64,000 bases of DNA from assembly GCA_028023455.1 (NCBI GenBank), contig JAQFVV010000322.1:558001-622000 (forward strand), given 5' to 3'. This DNA is from Epiperipatus broadwayi. Taxonomy: Eukaryota > Onychophora > Udeonychophora > Euonychophora > Peripatidae. The position numbers were made by a program, and so were the translations under genes. The notes under the pieces are model-generated. The model had not been told where the DNA came from. It was given only the letters and a program-made list of their open reading frames with translations, and made no database searches. Positions 11,875-23,466 of this stretch are shown here, piece by piece; position 1 is the stretch's first letter, and each line of letters starts with the position of its first letter.

Positions 11875-12865
11875 TTGGCAAAGGTAAATTATATTTTTAA
11901 ATATCATTAAACTAATATTAATAAATTTAATAATAAACACTAATAATTATCATTAATAACGCATAATGAAAAAGGTTGATAAAAGTAAAATCTCTTTTAT
12001 TCTATCAAACTAAAAATATGGTTAAATTGCAAATTAAATAAACTGAAGAGAACACATGCTAATCTAGATATGAATCCATGAATAAAAAAATAACAGTTAA
12101 ACAATTAAAAAGTTCTTGGTTAAATAAGAGTCTCTTGAGTATGGAAATTAAAGTCTATATCAGGATTGTATTATAAGCTTATGTAGATATTTGTTTGCAA
12201 ACACTTAGTTTTGTCACAATGGGGAATAATAATGAGTCATAGCTTACTGGTAAGTTTAGTGAGAAGGTGGTAGATTACTATGCATAGTTTTTTTGGTTAG
12301 AATGAGCTCGGCCATTGGTTATAAGTTGATCTTGTCTATTCTCCTAGTCGGTCATGAAGGCTTTTCTGGTGTCCATCTTCAGGCACAATGTCCGCAGAAG
12401 CTCCGGTTCACTCTGACATGCAGAATTATTTCTGCATAGGGCAATCCTGGATATATTCTTGTTATCCAGGACTAACTATAGAGAAACAGCTGAAACAAGA
12501 TGTTGATCAAACTGGCCCCCTCCTTTTTATACTAGAGGTCCAGTTTTCAAACTTCTGCGCATGTTATTATCATGGCATTTTTGATTCATAATCTTGTAGT
12601 CTTTACTCATTTTTCAACTACAAAGTTCTCTTTTTTAGCAAATCTTTCGGCCATCTTTAATTAGCTAAAATATTTTTATTTTAGCTTATCTAGATTAGCG
12701 ATTTGTGTGTCTTTTGTGCTCTCCAATTTTTCTTTTATTTTTAATTACATAAAAAAAAAAATACAAAAGACAATTTTAACTTTCACTATACGTTTTTTAA
12801 AAAAAATTATACTAATAAAAAAAAATTCAAATTTACTTTTTTTTTTAGCTTTTACCAAATGCCAA
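11875..12865 (+). mobile_element. MITE copy A: about 1 kb element with TTGGCA terminal inverted repeats and TA flanks
   Basis: The left end reads TTGGCAAAGGTAAA and the right end is its inverted partner, TTTACCAAATGCCAA (one gap). Both ends abut TA, as expected for a TA-targeting (Tc1/mariner-type) element. A homologous copy with the same ends lies in the opposite orientation at 23467-24508, and the interiors match along their length, for example CATGCTAATC near 12055 and GTTTGCAAACA near 12190. No transposase is encoded. The 67-residue frame at 12388-12591 is not conserved as a protein. Similarity between the copies extends about 30 bp past the left end, so either the true boundary lies further out or both inserted into the same older repeat. 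Confidence 0.7.
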
Positions 12866-13004
12866 TATATTTTTACCATATATAAATAAACGGTACAATA
12901 TATATTATAAAAATAAAATATTTCAATTTTTTATTCTTAATTTGACCCTTAAATTCAAAATTAGATAATTCTTTCTTTCAAAGGGATTTAGGCATGATAT
13001 ATAC

Positions 13005-13130
13005 TTTAAAATAGTTTACATTCACATTGAGAAGGGCATAAAATATTGTTGAAAAAAGCTTTTTTTGTATTGTTATTTTAATAAATACATAGAATTGCTG
13101 CTATTATATAATGATATATTATAAAAATAA
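13005..13130 (+). repeat. Direct repeat copy 2 (partner at 11385-11510)
   Basis: Matches the first copy (CACATTGAGA, then TTGAAAAAAGCTTTTTTTGT and ATACATAGAATT). A second short direct repeat, ATATTATAAAAATAA-ATATTTCAATT, occurs at about 12900 and 13115. The sequence between MITE A and the palindrome is thus a patchwork of duplicated AT-rich repeat. Confidence 0.55.
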
Positions 13131-13713
13131 CATATTTCAATTATTTATTTTTAATTTGGCCCAATTTATAAAATTAAATTATTTTAAATTTAATAACTTT
13201 TGTACAAATATAAACTCAATTCAAAAGCTGAATTTTTATTTGACATTAACATAAAAAAATATTTGAAAATAAATAATACTTCTGTATATAATATAAAAAT
13301 AATACAAAATAACAATTCGTCAATTGTTAATACAGAGTTTAATATAAATAAATAAAAACAAATAATATTTCCAAGCGCTTTCAACTCTTATGAGTCCTTA
13401 TCAAGGCAATGTAAACAATTCTATTTTCTCCTAGGTGATGAATCTAACATTTCATTGTATTGGCCAGGAACAACTAATCGGAAAGCTGGTTAATTTTGAA
13501 TTCATAGCACAAGATGAATTTTGTATAATATATGATTCTTTAATCTTGCATTTTTTATCATGTGTTTCATTCATTAATATTGTAAAATCCTTTGGACTAC
13601 ATATATGGCCTGTATTATTTTGGTAAACATAAAAAGCTGAATAAACTGTATCATCTTCTCTTGCTCTATTATAAGTATATTTATGTTGTTGAAGGTGATA
13701 TTTAATATTTATT

Positions 13714-14097
13714 AACCTTAATAGGTTAATAAATAATTCTAAGGAAATAATAAATAAGGAGGATAAAAGCAGTGTTGTATTCTCTATTAGATACCCACAA
13801 ATAAATTGTAGTGCAATATATGTTGGAGAAATCAAAACAAATATTAAATATCGCCTTCAACAACATAAATATACTTATAATAGAGCAAGAGAAGATGATA
13901 CAGTTTATTCAGCTTTTTATATTCACCAAAATAATACAGGTCATATTTATAGTCCAAAGGATTTTACAATATTAATGAATGAAACACATGATAAAAAACG
14001 CAAGATTAAAGAATCATATATTATACAAAATTCATCTTGTGCTATGAATTCAAAATTAACCAGCTTTCCGATTAGTTGTTCCTGGCCAATACAATGA
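13714..14097 (+). pseudogene. Penelope-like GIY-YIG endonuclease fragment, open frame in the palindrome
   Basis: An open frame of about 127 codons ending in TGA. An Asn/Lys-rich lead (LINNSKEIINKEDK) is followed by SSVVFSIRYPQINCSAIYVG, the GIY-YIG signature with Y-V-G in place of Y-I-G, then RLQQHKYTYNRAR and FYIHQNNTGH, corresponding to the H-K and H-N-T-G-H positions of the Penelope-like nuclease. The tail ends SCSWPIQ. The reverse-transcriptase part is absent, so this is a truncated copy. The minus-strand frame 13452-13835 is the mirror arm, not a second gene. This copy diverges in sequence from copies A and B at 4.4-6.1 kb and belongs to a different subfamily. Confidence 0.75.
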
Positions 14098-14140
14098 AAT
14101 GTTAGATTCATCACCTAGGAGAAAATAGAATTGTTTACAT

Positions 14141-14178
14141 TGCCTTGATAAGGACTCGTAAGAGTTGAAAGCGCTTGG
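14141..14178 (+). ncRNA. Hammerhead-like motif downstream of the Penelope-like endonuclease (degenerate)
   Basis: Reads CTTGATAAGG, then an ACTC-GTAA-GAGT hairpin, then GAAA and GCGCTTGG. This is the order of core strand 1, stem II, core strand 2. Relative to the CTGANGA consensus the C3 and G8 positions read T and A, which could still pair with each other, and stem II has one extra base. The mirrored arm carries the same motif at about 13373-13412 on the minus strand. Hammerhead ribozymes are known in Penelope-like elements, and the place after the endonuclease stop fits. Activity is doubtful. Confidence 0.4.
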
Positions 14179-14262
14179 AAATATTATTTGTTTTTATTTA
14201 TTTATATTAAACTCTGTATTAACAATTGACGAATTGTTATTTTGTATTATTTTTAAAAAAAT

Positions 14263-15599
14263 ATTTGACAATTCTACTAAGTTTTCTAACTCACACTTAA
14301 AACTAATCAAATATCATTTAGGAAAATTTAAACAAAATTTAAAATGCTTTAACTAATAGCTTTTCTCCTTTCAAATTCTAAATTATTCCAACTAAAATCT
14401 TTTGATTTGTTTTCATTAACAGGCATCTGTTATTTATTTAAAATTTGCTTAATTTAATTATTGAAATTGTTAAGATTTTATTTCATTAGCGTTTGATAAT
14501 TTCACATACAATTAATAGCTTCAATATCTGTGTGCAGAGCACATATATATATATTAATTAATTTAATTATTATAATTTTTTTAAAACAGGTGGAAGTAAA
14601 ATAAAATAGATAAAATTTAAATATTTTTTCAGTTTAATGTTATAAGGAACTGAATATGTTTTTTTTTTATTTTTTAGCATTGGAATCAATGTGAACAATA
14701 TATATGTAGTTTTTATTGACCTTTTTCATCAATATAAACTTTCCCTTTTCTCTCTTAGCAGCAGATTTCTTATGTCTGTATATGTATGTTAATAATGTCT
14801 TTTATCATGTCTCTGCTTCTATGTACTTAAATAGTAGCTTAAAATATACTTATTGCAATTTTTTAAGATGATGTTTTTTCATGAGATTGCATATCCAAGT
14901 AGTTCGCCTTAGTTAGAGATTGTCTATATGACATTTTGGATAGCATATAAACATTGGTTGTGGTCTTCAACTCAGTTCAAGTTCTATAATGTCTGAATCT
15001 CAAACGTGGCATATAGTGTTTAGTACACACTTATGAATATGGGATCACCACAAATAATCTCCCACATAATTCTCTGGAAAACCCAAACTTGGCCAGGGTG
15101 GAGAATAGTAGCAACTGCTCTTCTACTGGAAGCTGTTTGCTTATTCCTGTATACCCCAAGAATATATATATATATCAGATCACATAAAAATAAACAAACA
15201 ACACAAATGAAATAAATGTGAGTTTATTTTACTGATAAATATATATATATTGGTAATGAAACTAAACAATAATCTTTGAGAAGACCATCTCCAAGACAAA
15301 AAACATCTTTACAGTGAATAATTCTTTTATGTACACATTAACTAAGCACATATTATTTAATATAAGAAATATATTTATATCAAACATACATTTTCTTCTT
15401 TTGTTTTGTTGTATTTTTAGACTTCCTTGTTTATTATATCAAGTTTTGCTAACTATAGAAAAATGAATATAAATTGTATTTTTTTAGTTGCATTTAATTT
15501 GAAAAAGATTTATATTGTGTGATGATTTAGATAAACAAATTACTTTTTATTAAATGTTTAACTTCCTTTTTCTCATTGTTAATTTTTCTTTTCATATAG
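14263..15599. other. Non-coding sequence before the first recognised exon
   Basis: AT-rich with short TA microsatellites near 14543, 15165 and 15240. No exon is supported here. It is presumably intronic to the Rif1-like gene, because the exon at 15600 opens with a splice acceptor. Confidence 0.5.
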
Positions 15600-15711
15600 G
15601 TAAAAGTATTAATAAGAGCTTTAGAGGAAGAAAGATGGACATTTCACAAAAGCCTAATTTTAAAGATTTTCATATTGTAGATAATGGACAACCTTTGAAA
15701 TTACCATCATG
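15600..15711 (+). CDS. Internal exon of a Rif1-like gene
   Basis: A pyrimidine-rich acceptor (TTTTCTTTTCATATAG) precedes, and a consensus donor GTAAGT follows at 15712. Of the three frames only one is open: it starts two bases into a codon and reads KSINKSFRGRKMDISQK, then PNFKDFHIVDNGQPLKLPS, ending with two bases of a Trp codon. That phase joins exactly to the exon at 40463, completing TGG. The peptide is basic and polar and has no domain of its own. Assignment to the gene rests on strand, splice consensus and phase. Its intron partner is 24.75 kb away, which is long but plausible for a genome this repeat-rich. Confidence 0.5.
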
Positions 15712-16789
15712 GTAAGTTGTATTCATGAATGGAATGTTAGGTATTTAATGTAATTTTTATTAATTCATGGTAAATTCAAATTATTTATCCTGTTTTTATG
15801 TATTTTTGCAGAAATATCAGATACACATACATTTTTTTATCATCTTTTCATGGTAATTTTTGAAGTAAATATTTGATGATGATTAAATAGAAATGTATTA
15901 CACATACATAGGCCTTCTCTGAAAGTTCAATTAGTACTATATTGTTATTTTTCAGCTTTTATAAACTTTTATTTTTAAAAAAGTAATAAATATAGTCATA
16001 TAATATATTGCAATGTTTATTTTCTATATATTTATGAACAGCAAAACTGGAAACCTATTTTCCTCATTATCAATCAATATTAAGTTGCTCAATTTTATTA
16101 AATTGTAATTGGATAATGTAATGGTTCAGAATTAGTAAAAAATCATTTACTGCAAATATTTAAAAAGAAAAAAAAAATCTCTGTAACAGTTAAGTATATT
16201 ATCTTGTGTTTTGATTACTTGATCTAGAAATAGATATAGTTCTAAAGTAGAATGAAGAAAAAATTGTTTCTGAAAACATATGAGAAAGTAGTGTGTTATT
16301 ATTATTGGTATTAGCAATTAATATTTTAAGGTTTTTTTAAATATTTTTTTGAAATGCTTTTAAATAGCTTTAATGAGAATGGAAACTTAACAATATAAAA
16401 GATTTCAAGCAAAACTTAAGATAAAACTGGATTAAGAATGCAACTTATGTGTCATTGTCAAAAAAAAAAGAAAAATTGAAAGAAAATTATGATCTAGAAA
16501 AGCTGCAAATGTAATTTTTTTTTAAGATGCATACTACTACAATTTTTCTCCAAATCTGATTCTCATTTTTTTGTGCATATGCTTTATAAATCTTATGAAT
16601 TAAATCAGTGAATTCTTTGTCTTACTCAACATTTATTTTATTCTCTTTTCACTGTTTTTTCCATGAAAAAATGATTCAAAAATTTAATACTTTTTTTTTA
16701 GGAACATTTTAAAAAGTGTTTAATTATTTCTAGAGATATTTAAAAAAATGAGAAATTAAAAATATATTTGTAAAACAAAACAATCAATA

Positions 16790-18360
16790 TAATCTACCTA
16801 ACCCGCCCTCTAACTCTCTATATATATTTATTTTTCTTTTTAATAATAATATAGAAAGTAAAGTACGTCGTCTCGTAAATTTGTATAAAGCATCATTTAT
16901 ATAAAGTAATAACAATGTCCCAAATTTTATTATAACGACTCGATCAGAATTCTATACCACTCTCTTACACAGAATCCTATCACAGGGTGGTTAGTGCTAC
17001 GGGTGGAGTAATCAATATCATTGGAACTTTTGCCAATAACATTTATACTCGTTTACTAGAACACGTATCAAACTTTTATTTATTTAAAGGACGAAATCCT
17101 ATGGGCGCCAGTCGAGCTTGTCGACAAGTCTGCTTGACCAATACGGTCTAGTACCCGCTCCCGCTAGCTCAGCTAAAATAATCAATCAAATATACTCCGC
17201 CTACTTAAAAAATCACTTTTAAAAATCTTTTCTACGCTAACTTTCTCGCTTTCTCTTTTCTTTATTTTAATTATTTAAGTTAAATCTAATTTGAGTAATA
17301 ACTAAACAATGAAATATTCATTTACGCTATTATACTTCGTTTTGTCTTATAACACAATTATCTACACTTTCGATCAAGTTGAAATAAAATTTAATGCACT
17401 CAAAGTTCCATATTATAAATACAAATTAATCATACGCATACGCTTACATTTGAAGTAACAATAAATCTCATATAAATACATTTAGAAATAATCATACGCA
17501 TACACTGATATTTAAACTCACACTAAAATACATTTGATAAAATAATTATACGCATTCATTTATATTGGCAATCACACTGAAATCTCTGGGTATTGGAGCT
17601 AACGACAATTAGTAGTTCATAAGATAAAGTTCAGAGTTTATTATTACGGCTTTAATTAGTGAGTTAGAAATTGAAACAAATATTACCTAGCTTTCTCCCT
17701 CTGCACGGTTTTTTGAGCGTTGCTTCAATAGTGTTTCCTTCGGTCAGTTAGCGCTAACTGCTTGCAATCCGTCCCGATGTCTTTGGGATCATGTGGGCTC
17801 CACGTGGACACTCCGTCTTCTTCTTGTTTATGCGACCATGATCGAATCTGGAACTGTCCGCTGATGTTATTGCCTGGAAGGATTCGGCCGGTTGTTCACA
17901 CGATGGTTTTAGCAATGCAGCATAGTATAATTAATGAACGACAGTTGCTTAATAATTGCTTAGGAATAATAATACAAGCATTGATTAATAGAATAGAAAA
18001 TTTGCCCCTTTTATATTTACAGTTCTTATCTCGCGGATTCAATCTACAATACGTAACTAATCCTCTGGTGTTTCAGTTATGGTCCGTGCTGATTTTCTGG
18101 TGTTCGCATTGGTTATTTAATTTCTTTGTATTCCCTGCTAGAGTTATTTCACTTTCTTTGTTATAGTCATTTCAATTCCTTTGTTAAAGTTTTTCCAATT
18201 TCTTTGTTAAAGTTATTTGCACTAATTAGCCGTTTGCTGGAAATTTCTTAGGTTTGTCATTAGCTCCCATTGTTTATTACATTCATTCAATTACACATAT
18301 AATTTTTCTTTTTATTATGATTATAAGACAAAACGAATTCCACCTTGCTTTTTCTTTTTT
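16790..18360. other. Unclassified block with richer GC, internal tandem repeats and a 17-bp inverted repeat
   Basis: This block contrasts with its surroundings in base composition, for example around 17100-17170 and 17700-17910. It contains about three diverged copies of a roughly 60-base unit (ATAATCATACGCATAC...AATACATTTGATAAA, 17400-17590) and three or four copies of TCAATTTCTTTGTTAAAGTT at about 18140-18235. A perfect 17-bp inverted repeat TTCGTTTTGTCTTATAA lies at 17336-17352 and 18321-18337. The 134-residue plus-strand frame at 17762-18166 matches no family I know. It may be a solo LTR or a DNA-transposon relic. Confidence 0.4.
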
Positions 18361-19569
18361 TTTTTTTCTTAAAGCAATTTTAAATCGAATTTCAGTTTAG
18401 TCAAATCAAATTTCTAATCAAATCAAACCTAATTATATCAATTCTTAATTTTTTTTAGCTTTTATTTAATACGACTCAAAATTATATTTTAGAAAACTAT
18501 TTATTTTATGCTTTTAACGCTCACCTGTCTATGAGAAAAAAATCTTTATTTTATTTTACCTTACACGAACTTTTAATTTTATTAATATTTACACAAATCG
18601 CTTATTAATTAATATTATTTTTTAAATTATATGTACCGCCAACGCACACACACTCCTTCCTAATATATCTCGGTACAATAAAGAGGAACAAAAAAAAAAT
18701 ATTAAATGAAAAATTAGTGAAGGGTGTAAATAATACAAAAAGAAATAACAGGAATTGTTGGAAATATCTGAAATATAACAGATATAAAAAAGAATTAAAT
18801 TAATAGATGAAGAAGAGAAATGTGAAGAGAATATAAAAATATATTTTAAAAAAATTTTATGTTTAAAATACGTAAACTTTAATGAAATTAAAAATAAGGC
18901 TGAAATGAATGGAGCTAATAAAAAAATAAATATAAAAAAAAAAAAAAATTGATATATTGCAGTTACTTTTAGTTGGGAAAATATTATGTCCATAAATTAT
19001 CAGTTTATATAATTTCAAAAATAGGTGGAAAAATCTTTTGGAAGGTTTTGGTCAGATAACACATAAGAGAAATATATTAGAAAGTTGAAGGATACAAAAA
19101 CAAAGTAAAAGTGCTAATTATAACAATATTAATGATGTATTTATTAATTGAATGTATATATTACTTTTAACAAAATTAAAGAATTGTTGAATAACCAAAA
19201 AATACTGGAGAATTCAGGGAATAATAGAAGAAATTGAAAATGTCATATTTACATCTACACAAATGATAGGGATAAATTACTATAACTAGATATATTATTT
19301 AGGTTTTGAGTGTATTGACTAATTTGTAAATTAAATAAAGTTATGTTTGTGTATGTGTATGTTCATAACTGATCAATACCTTATTAGATATTACAGTCAC
19401 TTTAGAAATAATGAAGTGCAAAATAAAAGTTAATTATGCAAAATGCAAATTAATTTGTTTATCCTAATTTGAATAAGGCCAATAATGAAGAAAGAAAACA
19501 AAAAGATGAAGTCTGTTAAACTGATTTAAAGAGGTACGTGCTAAACCTGATGTTGGTGAATAGTAAATG
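18361..19569. other. AT-rich stretch with no supported gene
   Basis: The minus-strand 123-residue Phe-rich frame at 18622-18993 is only the complement of A-rich sequence. Between 19020 and 19300 the plus strand reads vaguely like a decayed retroelement protein (FGQITHKRNILES), too weak to call. Confidence 0.4.
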
Positions 19570-19890
19570 CTAGTGGAAATAAAAAAACAACCCAAAACGC
19601 TTCATTAAAAAAGGAAGCAAACTCCAAAAAACCTAGTTTTTTTTTGGATTGCCAAATTTACGTTACTCTTCGAATATTAATGGTCAACGTTTAAACCAAA
19701 TTTAAAAACAACCCAAAACACTTCATGAAAACAGTAATCAGCTGACTGTTTTTTATGCTGCCGCCGATGAAAAGTAAAAAACAAAACCCAAACACTTTTT
19801 TTTATTTCCAAATTGACGTTATTCTTGTAATAGTAAATCAAACATTTAAACAAAATTAAAAAACCAAAAAAATTAATTAGCCAATGTTTC
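19570..19890 (+). repeat. Imperfect tandem repeat, about 150-bp unit
   Basis: AACAACCCAAAACGCTTCAT and AACAACCCAAAACACTTCAT recur about 130 bases apart. The following CCAAATTTACGTTACTCTT and CCAAATTGACGTTATTCTT segments also recur, giving between two and three diverged units. Non-coding. Confidence 0.6.
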
Positions 19891-20417
19891 TGTATTTTAT
19901 CAGCCAATTTGGTTTTTAAATTTGTAATACAAGTGCCAAACAAAACCTTTTTGGATTGACTGAGTTTCAAAGAAATCACAACAACAAGCATCAATTCCAT
20001 CAACAACAACAACATTTTTATTTTCAAATAACAAAAAAAAAATCTCACTTGTAAGTGGAACCAAATACAAAAGAATAACAATGCATAAGACCAAAAATTT
20101 GAAACTACCGGTTATATACACCCATCTTGTGGAGAACATGAAATTTGGTGTGGATCCGCCACATCACAATCTGAAAAAAGCCTTTCCAAATTTCTAGTAG
20201 CTTCAAGATGCATAATGAAGCATGCTGACAAGGTGATAATTATTACTATGCGATACTACTACGGTTGGTGTGTGAGACAGTGATTTTGAAAAGAGATGTC
20301 AACACTTGTGTGAAATTGAACAACAAATACCCTCATATCAAACGATAGCAAACTTTCATTACTGAGCATACGCATAAAGCATGGCCACACATAGCTAGGT
20401 GTACAATTTCTGTGGTA

Positions 20418-21895
20418 TGATGTACTGTGGCTTCTCCTTTAGTGGAGTCAGGAATCTCTCAGCAATTACACCCAGAGAAACCTGTTAGCCACTTTATTTT
20501 CCATTCTCCACTCTAAGTTTTCCCATATTCTGCTCCATCCCATTTCCACAACATAATCTTTGTCAACTCTATGGCCTTTATATCGAAATCCCCATTAGCT
20601 TTGCCTAAACCCAGCATAAAAACCAATAACCTAATTTCTGTATAATCACTTTGTTCATATTTATTATTCCATAACTTCATTATTTGTACCCTTTCTGTTT
20701 TCAAGCATTTATATTCAATTAACAGATGCCTAATATTTTCTATTTCTTCCTTATACAATTTACAGATTAAATCACCCATATTTTTCCATTTACATGTATA
20801 TTCTCTTGTTGCTAAAAATCTTGTTTGAGCCTTAAACAATAAACTACTTTCCTTACTATTATCCTATATTAACTTGCACCTAATATTCTGTTTATTTCTA
20901 TATATATTTAACTTTTTTTATTCTCCATACTAGTTTTCCATCTCGCTAACTCCCTATTCTTTATTAATAAATATATTCTTTTATCCCATTCCTTACCACT
21001 ATAACACTCAACAATCCTCCTAACACAATCATCCCATCTTTTGTACAAATATACTGATATAAATTCTTTATCTAAATCTTTTGCCATTCCGCATTACCTT
21101 TCTCATTCATCTTGTTGCCTGCCCTTTACACATAACCCAATTAAATACTATTTTGGCTATTCTTTTATTATCCATAAACTGCAATCTACCAAACATTTTC
21201 ATTTTACTTTTTGCATCTCTCATATAAAACTTGACCATCCCATTTCTCTTTGAATTGCCTCCCTTGCTGTCCATACATCTGCATCCAATGCTGTCTTCCT
21301 ACTGCCCTTTGTACTTTTTCTAAGTAATCTAATACCCCTTTACTAGCATATAATGCATCATTACCATATGTTAACCCTGCTACTGCAAATCCCTTCCATA
21401 TAATTCTAGCTACATTATATTTATTATATGAAAACATTGTTAATTTCTTTGTCAATCCCTTTCTTTTTTTTTGCTTCATTTATCAATTTTTTCTCCCATT
21501 CATTCAAATAATTTTTCTGATTACTTAAAATAATTCCCAAATAACTATATCTATTCAACACACTTAACTTTATATCTCCCAATAAAAATTCTACATCTTC
21601 TCTTTCCCCCAGTATTAACCATTATTATATTTGATTTTTCTTCACTAAATTTAACCCCATCTCTTTACCCATTCTTGTACATGTCCTCAGAATAACTTCT
21701 ATATCTTCTCTTCTTTCTGCACAAGATCTGACAAATTATATACTCCCTTACCACCTATTAACGGTATCTCTATCCTTCTTCCTAATCTTTCTATTGCACT
21801 CAAATACAACAAAAACAAAATAGGTGACATAGGGTATCCTTGCCTTAGTCCCACTCCATTTTTAACTTTAACTGATTCTATATTTTCTAATTAAT
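20418..21895 (-). mobile_element. 5'-truncated non-LTR retrotransposon, same family as the LINE at 24.6-28.1 kb
   Basis: On the minus strand the copy starts inside the reverse transcriptase (GVGLRQGYPMSPILFLLYL). It continues through the RT C-terminal region (YGNDALYASKGVLDYLEKVQ, 21204-21479) to the C-terminal zinc knuckle (KLYKEEIENIRHLLIEYKC, 20513-20839; two Cys replaced by Tyr). It ends with the same 3' sequence as the longer LINE, including the GAGATTCCTGACTCCA stem-loop region. 5' truncation is the normal result of incomplete target-primed reverse transcription. The right end abuts a TA/GA microsatellite. Frames are interrupted, so it is inactive. Confidence 0.85.
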
Positions 21896-21964
21896 ACATA
21901 TATATATATATAGAGAGAGAGAGAGAACAATACATATATATATATATAGAGAGAGAGAGAGAAC
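21893..21964. repeat. Duplicated (TA)n(GA)n compound microsatellite
   Basis: Two consecutive copies of an approximately 36-base unit, ATACATATATATATATATAG then GAGAGAGAGAGAACA. It marks the broken 5' end of the truncated LINE. Confidence 0.9.
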
Positions 21965-22114
21965 AAAGCCATCACTCGGCACAAAATAACTATTACGAAG
22001 GTAATGTTGTAGTAGCTGTAGTTTTGACTCTATGAATGGCACAGCACCATCAAGTGATATACAGATGCTAATAGACAAGTACCATTATTTCAATTTTCTG
22101 GTTGACCAAAATAT

Positions 22115-23466
22115 GGTTTAAGAATGTCGGCATTTTATGTACCTTTTATTTCATCATCTATATCCAGAAATGCATTTGGATCTGTTAGTTTTATTATAGT
22201 CAATGGTCCTTTGTATGGATTATAGAATTTATGGCATTTGTTTTGGGGTTGTTTACTAAGGTTATGGGTGTTTATAAAAACCTTGTCTTCTATTTTGAAT
22301 TGATAGCTTCTACACTTTAATTTATTTATTAATCTTTGATATGCTTTTTGTATATCATAATTTATATCAGTCTGGTTGGGTTTAATTGGAGATTAGTAAT
22401 TTTTAAATAAATTTGGAATTTCTTTATTGAAATGTAATTTAATAGGTGTGAATCCTGTAGATTCATTTACACTCCAGTTAATATAATTTACTACACATTC
22501 CGTTTGTTTTACCCATCCTCTATGCTCATCCTTTAAGTAAGTCCTAAACAAACGTCCAAGCTCCCACATTACATGTTTGCATAAGTTTGATTGTGGATTT
22601 TTAATGGATGTGAGCACATATTTTGTGATTTCTCTACCCACTTCTTCCAATTTTTAGATAGGAAAGGTGTACCATGGTCTGTTAATATGACTTTGGGTTT
22701 TTCTATTGTTGTGAAATGTAGGGCATCTAATACTCTGACAGTATGTCTAGTATTAGCATGAAGTATTGGATAGGCTGAAGCATGTTTGAAAGGAGACCAT
22801 AAGTGACTAGTAAGTACTTTTGTTTATTAAATGGAGACAATGGTCCATAATAATCTGTCACTAAGATCTCATTTGGTCTTTCAGAGGTAATAGGTTCAAC
22901 TTATTACTGAAATTTTGATTTACTGGTTTGGTTCTTAAGCATATAATACAATCACGAAGTGATTTTAAGATATCTTAATACATTTTTGGCCAGTAAAACC
23001 AATTTTTCAAAGTGTGTTCTGTTTTGTGAGCACTGAAATGTCCATATAAACAGTGGATATATTTTATGAGTAGGATATGTAAAATTTTAGGTATTATTAT
23101 CCTCCACTCATCTATATCTTTATTAGTTTTGTGAAGTAAGACCAGATTTTGTAACTTATAATGGTTGAGATCTTTCGTGCATTCAAACTTTTTCTCCTCT
23201 TAAGATTCTTATGATGGGGTTTAAAATAGAGTCATTAAATTGTATTTCATGTAATTTTTCTAAATCGCTCTCTACATTACTATTAATCAACATGTTGATA
23301 TTTATAATATAGGCATTTTCTATTGGTAGATGTTTTTGTTCTGACCTACATGGATTTCGATTCAGCACATTGGCTACAACATTCTCAAATACTTTACAAT
23401 ATTGTACTGTAAAGTTGAATTCCTGTAATAATAGTGTACCGTCTACAAATAAATGGTCCAAAGATA
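22115..23466 (-). pseudogene. Gypsy element 1: end of RNase H and integrase
   Basis: The minus strand reads from the RNase H C-terminal motif LLLQEFNFTVQYCK (starting at 23464) through a linker to the integrase. The core keeps its first Asp in VTDYYGPLSPF and its second in VILTDHGTPF. The third-residue region, SIKNPQSNLCKHVMWELG, has Lys where the catalytic Glu normally stands. The C-terminal integrase domain is clear at 22115-22390 (FKIEDKVFINTH and YNPYKGPLTIIKLTDPNAF) and closely resembles that of element 2 at 56.8-57.0 kb. Several frameshifts and stops break the frame. This is the 3' half of an element whose 5' half lies at 28.3-32.2 kb. The lost Glu alone would prevent integration. Confidence 0.8.

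Larger units (their letters stand above)
13289..14262. repeat. Near-perfect palindrome made from a Penelope-like element tail
   Basis: Arms of about 425 bases (13289-13712 and about 13833-14262) are almost exact reverse complements around a spacer of about 120 bases. Each arm holds the C-terminal half of a GIY-YIG endonuclease, the sequence after its stop codon, and a hammerhead-like motif. The plus-strand arm continues into the spacer to give the longest reading. The high arm identity indicates either a recent inverted duplication or correction between the arms. Confidence 0.85.

Noticed and set aside
12388-12591. 67-residue frame inside MITE copy A
   Set aside because: Not conserved as a protein in MITE copy B. 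It is non-coding element interior.
18622-18993. 123-residue Phe-rich minus-strand frame resembling a membrane protein
   Set aside because: It is the complement of A-rich sequence. The hydrophobic residues follow from base composition.
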